The position numbers and the translations under genes are program-made. 64,000 nt of DNA from Anarhynchus alexandrinus (lineage: Eukaryota > Chordata > Aves > Charadriiformes > Charadriidae): NCBI GenBank assembly GCA_008711295.1, contig VUYV01000189.1:481876-545875 (forward strand), read 5' to 3'. The notes beneath the pieces are model-generated. The model was not told the origin of the DNA. It worked only from the letters and a program-made list of their open reading frames with translations, and ran no database searches. Shown here piece after piece: positions 49,401 through 62,467 of this stretch; within the stretch, counting starts at the first letter, position 1, and the number at the start of each line of letters is the position of its first letter.

Positions 49401-50849
49401 TTAATCTTGAACCAACTGTAAATAAAAGCAAGTGCTATTGTTTGTGGCATTTCTGCCCATAAACAGGAACAACGCTTGGTAATCCGGCTTTTTTGTTGTT
49501 GTTAGCTTTATTGTTGTGTTTGTCTCCACAAAGAAATATTTGGGTTCACGTAATGGTCCCCACAATTGCAATTTATGACTTTATTAGTCGTGTAGGATAA
49601 AGGTCAAGAATATTAGGATAAGGGGTGTGGGAGCGGAAGGCTCTTGTATGGGGATGGCCAACCTGCAGAGGGGAGACACCACCACACAGCGGGTACGTGC
49701 CCAGCGTCTCAGGCTCCGTAAAATCTTCTTGTTGAAGAGCACTTCTGCCGAGAGGGACCGGTCCTGCAATCTCTTATTCTACCACTAGGTATGTGTTGCT
49801 TCCGGAGTTTACAGCAGAGTCAGAAACACGGAGTAGATCCCGATGAGAGCAAGGTCTCCTTTGCGGAATCGGTTTACGTGCTCCCCGTTCTACACCCGTT
49901 TTGTAACCATTCTTTGAAATACTGGCGAATTTGGGGTTGGCAGTACTTTGAGACATGCAGGCTTCTCAGTAAGAAAATTCAAAAATTATTTGCCCCCTGC
50001 AAAATATAGTTTTTATCTTTCTTCTTTGCGTGTTTCCCCGTAAAGAGACTACCTGGCACGCAGTACCTACCTATAAACTGCTGCTTTAGTTTAGTCACCT
50101 TAGACAAATGAGAAGGTGTTAATTTTTTACAGATTTAACAGTCATAAAAGGCATTAGTGTATTGCAGTGGAAGAGGATAGATAAAGAACTATTACTGCAA
50201 TAATTCCTTCAGGCAGTATAAATTGTTTTGGGCGAACCAGAATCATTCTTGTCAATCATTCAGTGAAAAAAGTTGAGCAGAGGACACCTGACATCTACTT
50301 TCACACCTGTCTTACTGTGGAAATAATTCACTAATTAATATCAAGTGAGGTATTTGCAGCTAGGATGCTTCTTCCGTTTCAAATCAGTGTAGTTACATTT
50401 ATATTGTAAATATAAATGAGGTGATAAGATCTGACTTTTTGTTTGCTGTCCTATTTTTTCTTTAATTTACAACAGCTCAATTGAAATTGAGACCGTGGGA
50501 CTTATTTTACTCGTGCACTGTTTGCCTAAAAGCACATAAAAATGACCGAAAGGATTACATACTCTTCCCAGAGAATAGTAATCGCTAAATATCTTAGCCC
50601 AATTTTTAGATATGTTTTAGTGAATACTGTGAATGTCAATGGCGATAGTGTCCCACTGATCCTTACAAGCTGGGAAAAGAGATGTCACGTAGAAACGATG
50701 GACACAATTCAGTATCCAGGAACAGAGAAGTTTTCCAGGCTTTGTCTGATCCTTGGTAGTTTTCCCTGGTCCGAGGGCTGTAAGATGTAAATCGTTGTAT
50801 ACTGTGACAGACATGTGTGGCTTTTCTGCATAAACATGCAGCTACATGT

Positions 50850-50938
50850 AAAAAAAAAAACCCCAACCAACCAACCAACCAAAAAAACCCCAAACCACAA
50901 ATCAAACAAAAAAAACCCCAAAACAAACCAAAAAGCCC
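50850..50938 (+). repeat. A/C-rich low-complexity tract
   Basis: Runs of A are broken by CCCC and by a short (CCAA)n stretch ('aaccaaccaaccaaccaa'). It is simple sequence and likely to vary in length. Confidence 0.85.
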
Positions 50939-51200
50939 CCATCTTTTGGGGATCTAAGCACCCTTACCATGGCTCGACTACATCAGAAGTCCAAAGCAGC
51001 GTGAGAACGTTTCAAAGACGTTGTTAACGCTACACAAGTTGGTAGTCGGGCATAAAGGAAAGATTCAGAACCCGCCTATGTGTATATAAAGTGGAGATTT
51101 TTTAGCCAAAAACCAGTGCTATTCCTGGAATTAAAAAGGTAGTGTTCGAAGAGGTTTAACTCCGCCGACTTCAGATGCTATCTAATATGAATTAAATCAA

Positions 51201-51224
51201 TAAAGTGATTATTAAATCACTTTA
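51201..51224. other. Perfect 10-bp hairpin
   Basis: TAAAGTGATT, a 4-base loop ATTA, then AATCACTTTA: a perfect inverted repeat in AT-rich DNA. It is isolated, and no transcript or protein site can be assigned. Confidence 0.5.
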
Positions 51225-53688
51225 ATAAAGATAAGTCTGATTAAAGCTGCAGTCACTTTGGGTCACACCAGAACAGATTACGCTCAGCTTCCATTAAATA
51301 AAAACCGGATTTAAAATTTTTAGCAATTACTGGGGCTGTGGCAGAGAAGCCCTCGTCATGGATGAATGAATAAGGGAAATATGATTTTGTATGTAGTATT
51401 CTGGAGGAAAATTCTGAGTGATGCTGGATGAGTGTGTAGTTCAAGGACACGCTTTTTATTGAAGGCTTCAGGAGGATTATTTTGGAAAAAAGGAAGGGAG
51501 GAAATTTCCTCCCACGGGGAGAGAAGCACACATATCACAGGCTGAAGATGGAAACCAGGTTCTTGCACAGTACACAATTATCTTGACTAAATCCTTCCAA
51601 CGAACTACCATGGGTTTTACAGTTCTCCGGGGATCGAACCTATAGATAATGCAGCTGTTTGCAGTAGATAAAATTGGAAGTTTAGTAGTAATTTAAACAT
51701 GAAAATACTAAATAAAACAGTACCCCTGTTGGCACCTATTTTCATTCTACGCTTGAGTAATTGTTTTACACCTTTATTTGTTTAGTTTTCATCCTGGAGT
51801 GCAGTAGAATTTAAAGAGGAAAAATATTGAACGGTGTCTCAAGAAAACCCCGTCTTTGGGCCAAACGACAGCGAGGGGCTTTGGTCCCGCGTTCAGTCTG
51901 GGAATTAGCTGGGAATTAAACAGATGCCAAGGCCGGTAGTTTGATCACTAGGGAAATCATTAATTGACATCTGTATGATCACACTTCAGCTATATCAAAG
52001 CCACTATTTCAGTCTGCAAACTTGGAATGACGTTGCTGCGTTGTGTTGCATTTGTTTCCCTTTGGAAACATATTTTTAGCAATTAATAAGCCTTCGAAAG
52101 CTCATTTCTCCCAACCCTAAATCCTGTGGCAGAAACTGTGCTGCTTCAGTGAGCATGGAATATAGCCATTTGGGGAAAATAAATTTGGAACTTGTGTTTC
52201 CTAAGTGACATGCGGAACGAGTTTTCTAACGAAAACTTTGCGAAGTTTCCGATGGCTTCTGGGTAGCCAAAGACATTCGAGTGAGCCACTTGCCGGAACT
52301 GGTGCTTGTTTGTACAAAACGCATGGTTATGTGAAGCAGTTGCAGAATTCTGATTGAGTCTTCAAATGCCTAAATATTGTATTGGGCTTGCGTGTGGGTG
52401 GTCAGTAACGCCACTTGCTCTGCGAAGTGGCCGGGGTTGATTGTCCTGTGCGTGCCACAGCTTTTAGCGACGACAAAAGAGACTGAGATAGCAAAGGAAG
52501 GAACGGGAGTCTCTCTGCGCAGCAACAACTGTGCCGTAAGGCTCCTAGATTGGCAGGAATTTTTTTTCTCCACTTAAATGGACGATGACATTCTTCTGAG
52601 ACTGAAATTAAGACCAGATGGGCATTCCCATCACTCTTTTTTCCTAGAGTAAAGCAATATGTAGTAAATGCAATTCTTGAATTACACTTTTCTTCCTTAC
52701 TTTTAAGCTGTTTCAATAGGGTGAAAGTTCTATTAATATCTGGCTTTCATACTTCTTTCCTCCTTTTCCTACAGATGAAATCTGCCAATTATTATTTGTT
52801 TTAAATTTGACCTCCTTAGCTTGTTGGTTTTACTGTTGAAACAAGGATGGGGCTGTTAAATCTCCCGGGGGGCTCTGAGCACGCGCACAGCTCGGCTCTC
52901 AGAAGAAGGCATCCCTATGACATGAGAGTGCCTCTGAAGCCTTCAGAGCAGCTTTGTCTCCATGTGCTGCTTGTTATGGCCATGTTAGGAACACATGAAG
53001 AGTGGTAGAGTGGGTGGCTGTGTAGAACTTCTAGATTACGGAAAGAGGCGTTGAGTAAGACAGTTTAATACACTCTCCCATCTTTTGGCCGGTTTCTCTT
53101 CTCAGTCCTTGAAACCCCCCCCCCCTACACTGCTTTAGTATGTCGAGGCAATTATTAACAGTGCATTAAAAGGGAATATTTCACAAACTTCTGTTTGACC
53201 ATAAAATATTTTTTATTAGAAAACAATAGCACAGCATTTTTCACAGACGCCATGGGTCAGGTTTGGGTTTCATTTTCCTTTCTAATGCTTTTTTCTTTTT
53301 TCTTTTTTTTTAATATGTTTTATTACCAAGAATTGTGGCTTTTCCTCACGTGTAACTTTCCCGTTCTATCAAAGCGCTGCCTGTCTTGACTGAAGGTCAT
53401 CTTGCCTCGGAAGAACTTAGACTAATATGAACAGTGAAAGTGGACAAATGCTTCTGCAGACGCCGCTGATAATTCTGACAGCAGTAGCGATCGCCTCTGT
53501 TTCGACAGCTGAAAATGAACCTAAAGCGGGAGAGGGATCTTTGAGATGCACTCTGCCTGACAGCGACCGAGCTGACTCGGGCTGCTGGGGTGCAGCCGGT
53601 GTGGAAGGATGTGCTGTAGTTCGCCTATGAGCTTGGCAGGTTGTAAAAAAACCTATGCTTTTGGTGTTTGAGAGTTGCAAGCTATTAA

Positions 53689-53920
53689 GAATCACAGAAC
53701 AGTCAGGGTTGGAAGGGACCTCTGGAGACCATCTAGTCCAACCCCCCGCCAGAGCAGGGGCACCTACAACAGGTTGCACAGGACAGCGTCCAGGTGGGTT
53801 TGGAATGTCTCCAGAGTGGGAGACTCCACAGCCTCTCTGGGCAGCCTGTGCCAGTGCTCTGCCACCCTCAAGGTAAAGAAGTTCCTCCTCATGTTAAGAT
53901 GGAACTTCCTATGTTCTATC
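53689..53920 (-). mobile_element. CR1 LINE fragment, third subfamily
   Basis: Reversed copy. It starts 'gaatcacagaacagtcaggg', runs through 'ccatctagtccaaccccccg' and 'ggtgggtttggaatgtctcc', and ends at about 'ggaacttcctatgttc'. It is followed by an unrelated small palindrome (agagaatctctggattctct). It shares its subfamily with the copies at 59315 and 62468. Confidence 0.92.
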
Positions 53921-54697
53921 CAGAGAATCTCTGGATTCTCTTTGGACACAAGAACATAGGGGGTTTTTTAAGGTATTTTTTTAATACGGTGTATTCTGGG
54001 CCTATCTGAAGAGAGATGAGTGAGCCCTGTAGTAGTGAAAGAGAATTCTGCAGTGTCACGTGCGCGATATAGAAGGTAGATCCCAGTCTTGATTTTTATC
54101 CCAGGCTCAGTTTGTGCTCTCTGCAAAAGCGAGTGAGCCCTTGCCAGGGCTCCTGCTGCACAAAACACTTGCAGGGAGCCAACATCTACTTTCTTCTGGC
54201 CCGAGGTTTTGGGACCACAGTTTTTGCGAGCTTCAAACTGTGTTCTCTAAAAGCACATAAATTTCAGCTGCAGTTTTTCCGCAGACTTCCTAAATCCCCT
54301 TTTTGCCTGCGGAGCCCCGTTTCCCCTCCGGCGTGCTCTGACTGCAGCTCTGTGGCTGTGGGTGGGCTGCGGCTTCCAAAAAGCACCGGGTGACTATCTG
54401 GAGACAGTGCCTGATGCAGTCTACGAACCTTCTTCTCAAACATCTTGTAGGGAGGTGGAATCAGGAGGTGGACCAATATTTCGGAGAGGCCATCTGGGAT
54501 ACGGAGGCAGCCCACAACAGCAAATCTTGTACGTGATGATTCCAACTGAAGAGAGTGAAATACAAACAGCCTGACACCTTGTGCAGCCCGGAGCCTTCGT
54601 AGTGCAAAAGGGTCTGCTTGGAACTCAAATCGGAGCACTTGGATAACTGTTTGCTTTAAATTTGAGTTATTAATGAGGTGAAAAAAAAAAACTTACC

Positions 54698-54724
54698 TTT
54701 TTTTTTTTTTTTTTTTTTATTTAN
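54698..54724 (+). repeat. Poly-T run with adjacent N
   Basis: About 21 T residues are followed shortly by an undetermined base. The N is probably a sequencing or assembly failure caused by the homopolymer. Confidence 0.85.
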
Positions 54725-54861
54725 TCCTTGGGTTTAATTTTCATCATATTTATGCAATTTGGCTCAGAATAGCCTCCCTATTATGGGAAATGGGTAAATG
54801 CTTCCGGTGTCCAACGTGTCACAACCTCAAAAATCAGAACTATTTTTCTTTTCTACCTCGT

Positions 54862-54900
54862 TCAGTTTCATACTAGTTGCGTTGCAGTTTCATACTAGTT
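54862..54900 (+). repeat. 23-base tandem duplication
   Basis: 'cagtttcatactagtt' occurs twice, 23 bases apart, joined by 'gcgttg'. It is a small local duplication. Confidence 0.75.
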
Positions 54901-55348
54901 AGTTGCCATGATGCCTGGGGGCCTCCTGATAAATACACACATATAGCAAAGGATCTAATCTCCTAGCTGATTTTAACTATGACTTCACAGATGTAAGTGC
55001 CTCGTTTCATTCGAGCAGTGAGGGGTTTGTCCTGTACGTGTGGAAGATGAACGGTGAACGTTCCTCTGTGCGCTTTCACTCCAGTTCTCTCTGCATAAAA
55101 ATTGCCAGTCTGAAATTAAACTGACCTCCATCGTCAGTGTTGCTGCAGCTTTATGATGAAAGAAATTCAGGTAAAGAGGATTGGATACAAACAAAGAAGC
55201 GATCGGTGAAAAAAAATACTTTTAGTGTCTGTGCTGTATTCAGTTATGCCACACACTACCCTGTGATTTCATGGTGTTTCTGTGTAGTCCGTGGCTATTA
55301 AGTGAAAAGCTGATAAAACAAAGGAAAAAACTGAGTGATCAGTAGTAT

Positions 55349-55764
55349 AATCATAGAATCATAGAATGGTTTAGGTTGGAAAGGACCCTGAAGACCATCG
55401 AGTTCCAACCCCCCTGCCATAGGCAGGGACACCTCCCACCAGCCCAGGCTGCCCAAGGCCACCTCCAGCCTGGCCTTGAACACCTCCAGGGATGGGGCCT
55501 CAACACCCTCTCTGGGCAACCTGGGACAGTGCCTCACCACCCTCAAAGTGAAAAACTTCTTCCTAATGTTCAATCTAAACCTGCCCTCTTCCAGTTTGAA
55601 GCCATTCCCCCTCGTCCTATCACTCCATGCCCCAGTAAAAAGTCCTTCCCCAGCTCTCCTGTAGCCCCTTTAGGGACTGGAAGGCCACAATAAGATCTCC
55701 CCGGAGCCTTCTCTTCTCCAGGCTGAACAGCCCCAACTCTTTCAGCCTCTCCTCATAGCAGAGG
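55349..55764 (-). mobile_element. CR1 LINE fragment, longest of the main subfamily
   Basis: Reversed copy from 'aatcatagaatcatagaatg' to 'cctctcctcatagcagagg'. It reaches further into ORF2 than the sister copies at 33143 and 35071, covering the stretch that encodes [21 protein letters not shown] text. It is 5'-truncated and inactive. Confidence 0.95.
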
Positions 55765-57156
55765 TGATAATAAAGGAGTGGATAATGACTGACTCAGTAG
55801 ATGAGTTGTACACCCTGAGTGTTGAAATTTGTGTATGGCCGCCTACCTCACGCAGTTTGTGACTGCTGCTGGTGGAAGAGGGGACGTGCAGAACGCCGGG
55901 ATGGGGACTGAAAGCAGCAGTGTATCAAGTGGTGAGTCCGGGGAGCAGAAAAGGCCCTGTGGTCTCCCTCGTGATGAGGCTGATCCCTCCATATGTGTAT
56001 CCTCCTCCTCCAGGAGAGCTCGCGGGTGCGTGTCCCAGGTTGAGCGGTTGCGCTCTCCATGAGAGCTGTGTGACCAGTGGTGCCCGTACCGCCATCCTCT
56101 GCCCTGTGTTCTCCACCTCAGCACACAAGGGGTGGCCAAGTCCATGGGGCCACCGGTGCTCGGGCGCTGTGTGGTGCTCAGCTGCCGGTGGATTTGCTTT
56201 GCTGTTAGGGATGAATGAGATGCATAATGTCTTTTGTGTAGTGGAGAAACCAGACCACACTCTAGCAAGATTTGAGGTTTCTTCAGTACAGCGAATTCTC
56301 AGCCCTAGTGAGCAAAACTCATTTTTATTCATGGTTTACTGAATCATGAAGCAAGAAGTATTTTTCTTTGTGTTTTAGTAGTGGGGCTTTTTTTTTCTTT
56401 TCTTGTCCTTGGAGTCATTTGTAAGAATATTGACATGGAATGAGAGACATGTGAAAGACAGTATGTTCAAAATAATTGTGATCGCTTGAAGAACTTAAAT
56501 TATGATAATCAGCTGGCAGGCAAAATTTAATTTGGGAGATAACCGTATATAATTAAAATACAGTACCAGTGGGGATTGACCTCTTCATATATTATTACTC
56601 GTGTAGGATTTAGTAAATTAGCAGGTAAAAATGTACTGCTACATCTTTCCCTGTGAAATGAAAATCTGACCTACTTTTTTGGTTTTTTTAAAAAAAGTAT
56701 TTTCATTCAATTTTAAAAAAGGCTAGTTACGAACGAAAATGGAAAACAGCTTTGATGATCCAAAGAAGATTTATTTAAGGTTTAGTAATTTCTTATAAAT
56801 ACTGAAATCTATATTAATCCTGCAAAAGAAAGAAAATGCCCATTTGAACAGAAATGGCTTTTGAGAAAATATTAGAATGTGATGTACAGAAAAAAGCTCT
56901 AAAGAAAAGAGGTGGTTAAGTCCTTTTTTAATCAATTGTCAGACAAAGGAAAGCCCTACGTTTGTCAGTAGCTTAAATAAATTTTGGATGGAAAAAATAG
57001 GCATTGCAACAACATACAAGACTTGCAGCGGTATTTCTGGCAAAAGTGATAGGGTCTGTACGTGACGCTGCGTTCAGAACGTAAGTGGCATAGTTTATTT
57101 GGGGCGGGGGGAAGCAAGTTCATTCAGAAGGGCCATCTTGTCACAGATGACATTAA

Positions 57157-57264
57157 TTAGCTCTGACACAGTTCCCAGAAGAGCGGCAAGAAAGAGTAGC
57201 TCGCGAAATCAGAGCATGCACTGGTGCTAATTATTTCCTTTCTGCCGTTCGGTGCTGTCAGTTC
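57157..57264 (-). CDS. Weak candidate terminal coding exon
   Basis: On the minus strand a good acceptor ('gctctcattgcag') is followed by 35 open codons and TAA. The text starts ELTAPNGRKEIIST and ends LFWELCQS. CpGs are kept (accgaacggc, ttcgcgagc). Hand-counted GC is about 60% at third and 49% at second positions, a mild bias. I do not recognise the peptide. The frame is also open upstream into the GC-rich block, so chance is possible. Confidence 0.22.
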   Translation of the reverse strand, partial: ELTAPNGRKEIISTSACSDFASYSFLPLFWELCQS

Positions 57265-57560
57265 CTGCAATGAGAGCGGAGCCCGCGCTGTGTCCGCCGG
57301 CCGGGGACCACCGCTGGGGAGGAGGCTCTTCCACAACCAGGGGTTTGAAGGACAGCATTTTCTTGATCGTCTGAATGCCTGATCCACGTCCAGGGTGTGG
57401 GAAGTTGGGTTTTTGGTTTTCTTGAAGGGTGGGGGCGTGTCTGAAAGGGAACTACAGCCTCCGCCGGGGCGGGCTGAGCGGGGTGAGGGCATCTGGCGGG
57501 TCTGTTGGGTCGGCGTGGGCCACGCTGATCCTGTGTTTCTCCTGGGAAACTGGTGGTTGA
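57265..57560. other. CpG-rich block
   Basis: CpG density is clearly higher than the surroundings ('gtccgccggccggggacc', 'ctccgccggggcgggctgag', 'gggtcggcgtgggccacg'). It could be a small CpG island or GC-rich exonic DNA. Two minus-strand frames are open across it, as expected in GC-rich DNA. Confidence 0.45.
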
Positions 57561-59314
57561 AACAGCACCTCTTTTAACAAACCGCTTAGGCGTGTAGTAA
57601 TAAGAAATCCCAAAATATATCTGAAAGTGCACATTTCTTACCCTTCCACTGCAACATCTTCTGGTGCATTAATGAGGTCTTGATATTCCTGCTGTTCAAC
57701 TCCAAACTTATATCGCTGTCAGGGCAACATAGAAGTTGAGAATAATAAACATCGGTGCGTTTACCAATTGTCTTCCGATCACTGGAACTGCTGCTGTGAT
57801 ACTGTGAGCCCTCTGCCCCATGGCTGCCTCTGGGCCATTCTTTTTTTATAATTAAGTCTTTATTTTTTATTTATTTGTTTGTTTTACAATTTGCACTTTG
57901 TCTTCTCAGTTCTATCTCTTAAATTCTCATAATTTCTCTTTCTGGAAATGTTCTTCCTATTCCCTCACTTCCTTCAGTAAATGCACTGGCACAGGCATTA
58001 TAGATTTACTCCTAATATCGTCTGCTATAAACGCACTACATTTCTAAATATTAGGTTATTAGGACTGTGGGCTATAGGTCACAATAACCTCAATGTTTCG
58101 TTAATTAAATTTGAATTTTATAATAGTAATAACTAAAACCCTGTATTTTGAATACATCTGCACAAACGTTCAGACCTGTGGACGTCAGGTTCCTTTGATG
58201 TGAGCTCAGTCTTCTGGGAGTCATTTCTGGACAGGAACAGAGGAATGGGATTCGGAGTAGCTGAGCTCTCTTCCAGACTGCCACTGGCAAACGCGTTACC
58301 TTGGGTGGACCACTTTAGGCATGATATAAATGCAAAGGTTTGCAGTAGCATCAAGAAAAAGTAAAAGAAGAGCTTTTAAAAGGCTCGGTTAAGATTAAAT
58401 GAGGTTGGAATAACCGAGTGAAAAGGTAGAGCAGCAAATGTCAAGATGACAGCTGGGTTTTTTTATGAAAGCAACAGGAGTGTATTTCTTTTCGATACAG
58501 TACTTGAACAAATTCGAGGAAGAAGAATTTCACATTAGCTTTACTTTATTGCTGTTTTCTAAAAACCAAAAAGTTTGAACAGGGCAATAACATCAATTGC
58601 ATTTGGGATATGCTTCCTGGTAATTCTGTAAGTGAAGATGATAATCTATAACAAAGAAAAACAAAAACCCCCTTGAAATTGGGTATACGACTATAAGGCT
58701 TTGCTAGTTATTAAAGAAACAAAAGTCAAACCCTGCGACTCAAGCTGGCATCTAAGCCAAGGACAGATAGGTCATGAAATAAATCATCCAGATTTTGAAG
58801 TTCTGAGCTTTCTGTTTTCCCTGTAAACATCTCGCGCATCTCTGGAGAGATGTGCTCTGCCTCAGTCTTTGGGAAGTTAATGCAACTGAACGTTCATATC
58901 TGGCAGGGAAAAGGCGTGTCTGAACTCTGCCATTTATAAACAGCCTCATGAAGATGATGAATCTTTGCATCTTGGGCTTCATCTGTCTCTGTCCTGCCTG
59001 TAAACTCCGATCATGAGGTTGTTCCAGCCTGAACAGGACTTTATGAGAGTTGATAACAACAAAATATATTAATAGTTGGAAAGTTGGAAATGTGAAGTAT
59101 TTTAGATTTTTTTCCTATGTATAGTCAGGTTGTCATGCACTGATTGTTCCACTGAAGAATGTTAGAATGTTTGCTTTTACTGTGGTTTTCTCTCTATTGT
59201 TTCACCTGTGGTTTCTTAAAACTGCTTAAATCTCCCTCAGAACTGCAGACATGTGAAAACGTGGGTGCAAGCAGGCGCAGCTCAGTAAGGACAAGGCGGT
59301 GTGTGGTATTTTTG

Positions 59315-59960
59315 CAGAATCACAGAATGGCAGGGGTTGGAAGGGACCTTGATCATCCAGTCCAACCCCTCTGCCAAAGCAGGGTCACCCAGAGCGGGCT
59401 GGGCAGGAACACATCCAGGTGGGTTTTGAATATCTCCAGAGAAGGAGACTCCACCACCTCTCTGGGCAGCCTGTGCCAGTGCTCCCTCACCCTCAAAGTA
59501 AAGAAGTTTCTCCTTATGTTTAGACAGGATTTCCTGTGTTCCACTTTGTGCCCGTTGCCCCGTGTCCTGTCTCTGGGCACCACTGGAAGGGGTCTGGCCC
59601 CATCCTCTTGCCAGCCACCCTTTAGATATTGATGCGCGTTGATGAGATCCCCTCTCAGTCTTCTCTACTCCAGGCTAAACAGACCCAGGGCTCTCAGCCT
59701 TCCCTCATAACAGAGGCGCCCCGGTCCCTTGAGCATCTTTGTAGCCCTCCGCTGGACTCTCTCCACTAGTTCCTTGTCTTTCTTGAACCGGGAGCCCAGA
59801 ACTGGACACAGCACTCCAGATGTGGCCTCACCAGGGCAGAGTAGAGGGGGAGGATGACCTCTCTTGACCTGCTGGCCACGCTCTTTTTAATGCACCTCAG
59901 GAAACCATTGGCCTTCTTGGCCACAAGGGCACATTGCTGGCTCATGGTCAACTTGTAGCA
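59315..59960 (-). mobile_element. CR1 LINE fragment, longest in the window
   Basis: Reversed copy of about 650 bases. It starts 'cagaatcacagaatggcagg' and goes back into ORF2 as far as 'ctggctcatggtcaacttgt'. On the minus strand the far part encodes the ORF2 tail ([19 protein letters not shown], then [16 protein letters not shown]). The frame then breaks at about 59766 before the rest of the tail. It lacks the endonuclease and the catalytic part of the reverse transcriptase. Confidence 0.95.
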
Positions 59961-62467
59961 GCTTTCCTTGCTATATGGGGTGCTTTGTTTGTTGTTGTCT
60001 TCTGGTGTAGGCTGTCTTCCTTGCCCTACAAATAGCAAGAGCAGTTGATCAATGGTTAATAGTTAAATCTCAGGTATAATCACTTGGGAATTAGGTTAAA
60101 CTTTATTGAAATTTTCCGTGTAAGTTTGTAGTGATTTGGTACATCCCAATGTTCTGGAATAAAGTGTTTTTCTAAAATGGCTTCTCGAAGTCATACTAGA
60201 AAAAGAAAAAAAACCCAACTATTTAAAAGATGTTTGATTCATACATATATGCTTGTAATTATGTTATTCCACAGAATAACAATTACTGAGTTATCTAGGT
60301 GATGTTTTAAAAAAAATGCATCCTTACAATACAAAGAAATACTTGTGTTTAATGTAACGGTGTTTAAAATTAGCCAATACATTAGAGACTGCTTAAGTAG
60401 GTAGGTGCAATTTAATGTCAAACTTTTGACTGGAGCATTTAAATTTAAATGTAATCCATGAAGCGATAAATACATCACTAATTAGCATTAATGTAACATG
60501 ATTACAAAATAAACATTTGATTAGTACATTTAAATTTCAGTGTAATAAACTGCTGAACTAATTAGTAAATAAAGTGCTGTTAATGCTAACCTTTTGATGA
60601 GACATTTAAGTGTTGTATATAGGGAAGGTGTTTACAGTTAAAGCACAAACTAAACCCCTGTCCTTACCAGTGGATGTGGAGGTTGAATAGCTCAGTAAAT
60701 AAAGAAAACCTCGGAAAATAACTTTCCAGCCCTCACTGGCATTTTCTTTTGATGGCAGTTCAGAACCAGTTTCAGAAGACACGTGGCTTCATAAATGCTG
60801 CGGGCAAACGTTGGAGCTGAGAGCATGAGCTGCTGCCCCAGGTCCCTGCCCATCACCTGGGCCATCGGAGACAGAGATACACGTAAAATTCCTACTCGAT
60901 TAATTAGCCGATCATCTGAGTCTGCTGTTCAGTGCGGTTTGGGGGGAAACCTTTTGCTATGAATAAAAGGACTTGGTGAAAAGTACTGGCTTGATACCAA
61001 CGCTAACGTTGCCGATTCTTCCAGTTGACTGATAAGTCTTTGAGAGGCTTCACAATATGAAGCCTGGAGGAGCAACAGTGAGCTACTGGCTTAGAGAAAT
61101 GATGTTGGAATGTGGACTTGGAGTCTCAAAAGGCACCGGTTGTTCTCGGAAAACCAAGGTGGATGTAGTTTTAAGTTTTGCCCAGATTTGTTGCAGCCAA
61201 TGAGTTTCATTTTTTATTTTCCATTTCAGATAGAGCCTTTTGCTGTTAGATTTGCGGCTTCGTATGGAGCTGTCTGAGGTTACGCAGCAGGAGAGTCCCA
61301 GCTCTGTAAGGAATAGTCAAATACTGATGATCCAAAGAAAGGAAAATAAAAAATTCATGCCAGAGAAAGAGTGAGTACCAGTGCAAACGTTTAAAAATAC
61401 TTTCTCTGGGTACTACGTAAAAAACAGAGACAATATTACTGAACCTAGTGTCTTCCACTTGATGTAAAAGTCACCAAAGGAAACACATGAAATGCTTGTA
61501 ATGGGCTTTTAATTTTAACCTGGTTTTTCTCCAATATTCAGGCTTTAGGTCGTAGGTTCAGAGAATGGTGAAGTTTCCTTTGTATTTGAAAGTTCTCTTA
61601 AGACAATAGAGAGATGTTTTCTCTGAGGATCCTGAGCTGACCTTGCAATTGCTGCTATTGCAGATAGGAGTAGTTGGTTTAAAAATAATCACAATTATAC
61701 TTTTGTACAGAACATGTTATTTTCTAAGCTTGTGAACGCCCTTTATTCTAAAGCGTAAGCTCCGCAGAGCAACCCCGGGACTGAGCAGACAGAGCCATTT
61801 TGCACTCCTTCAGCCCTGCACTGAGAGCCTGCTCAAAACATTTCAGGAACGACCCATATATCTTTCACTACACAAAAAGCTTTCTTGGAAAGCTCTTTTA
61901 CTCTTGTAAAGCTTTGCTTTATTTCTTTTGGCATAAAAGGCATTCAGAAACTGTAAAAGGCATCTTTGCTGTACTCATTATTTTCTCACTAGCTCCTAGA
62001 ACAGAATGCATTTCAATTCCTTGTTATAAGGCGAACTTGTTTGAGCCTTTTATTTTTGCAATAAGATTTTAATCAGTTAACGATAGCAGCTAATTAAATA
62101 GAAGGAGAGAGCAATTCTTCCAAACAGCTTATCTGCGTTCCCAGTGTCATTTGCAGTATAAAGTGTAGCTATAAATAAATTAAAGCTCTTTTCAATGGAA
62201 AGTCAGTCCCACAGGACATCATCTTTGTTGCTATGAAGTACGATCTATTCTATAGCGACTTAAAAGCTGTAGCAGGGAATATATAATTAGTTGGTATCAA
62301 GCATATTTACAGCGGGATTGTTTTTCAGTCCAGGAACTTCTGAGCTAGCTGCACTTCTTTCCATTGCGCAAGAGCGTAACTTGCGGATGCAAGGTGTAAC
62401 GTGGTAGTTCTAATGGGCTTCATAATAGCTGCAAAGATTCCCACGTGTTTTGAAAATGAAGATGACT
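59961..62467. other. Non-coding; AT-rich with homeodomain-type words
   Basis: No supported gene. 60225-60660 is listed separately as a possible regulatory element. 60700-61800 is unremarkable. 62060-62210 contains 'gcagctaattaaatag' and an AT-rich MEF2-like 'gctataaataaatt'. Confidence 0.45.
60380..60630. promoter_or_regulatory. Possible conserved regulatory element with repeated homeodomain words
   Basis: 'catttaaatttaaatgtaat' and 'acatttaaatttcagtgtaa' lie about 90 bases apart. 'cactaattagcattaatg', 'gaactaattagtaaataaag' and 'ctgttaatgctaacc' follow. The regular re-use of TAATTAG and ATTTAAAT words without a repeat-family signature is typical of homeodomain-bound enhancers. This is inference only. 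Confidence 0.3.

Larger units (their letters stand above)
45717..53688. other. Long non-coding stretch, no gene recognised
   Basis: Contains the interspersed repeat at 46341-46450, the A/C-rich tract at 50850-50938 and a hairpin at 51201-51224. The rest is unique AT-rich DNA with only short open frames. 49200-49480 is dense in 'tattaattatgctgctgtta'-type words and could be regulatory. A C run lies at about 53104-53116. Confidence 0.45.
53921..55348. other. Non-coding, no gene recognised
   Basis: Short frames only. The minus frame at 54264-54638 (124 codons) has no codon bias that I can see and no family. Contains an A run (54681-54691), a T run (54698-54718), an N at 54724 and a small duplication at 54862-54900. 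Confidence 0.45.
55765..59314. other. Mostly non-coding; one exon-like block and a CpG-rich block
   Basis: 55830-56340 is GC-moderate with frames open on both strands, none supported. 56340-57050 and 57570-59310 are AT-rich unique DNA. The exon-like block at 57157-57264 and the CpG-rich block after it are listed separately. Confidence 0.4.
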
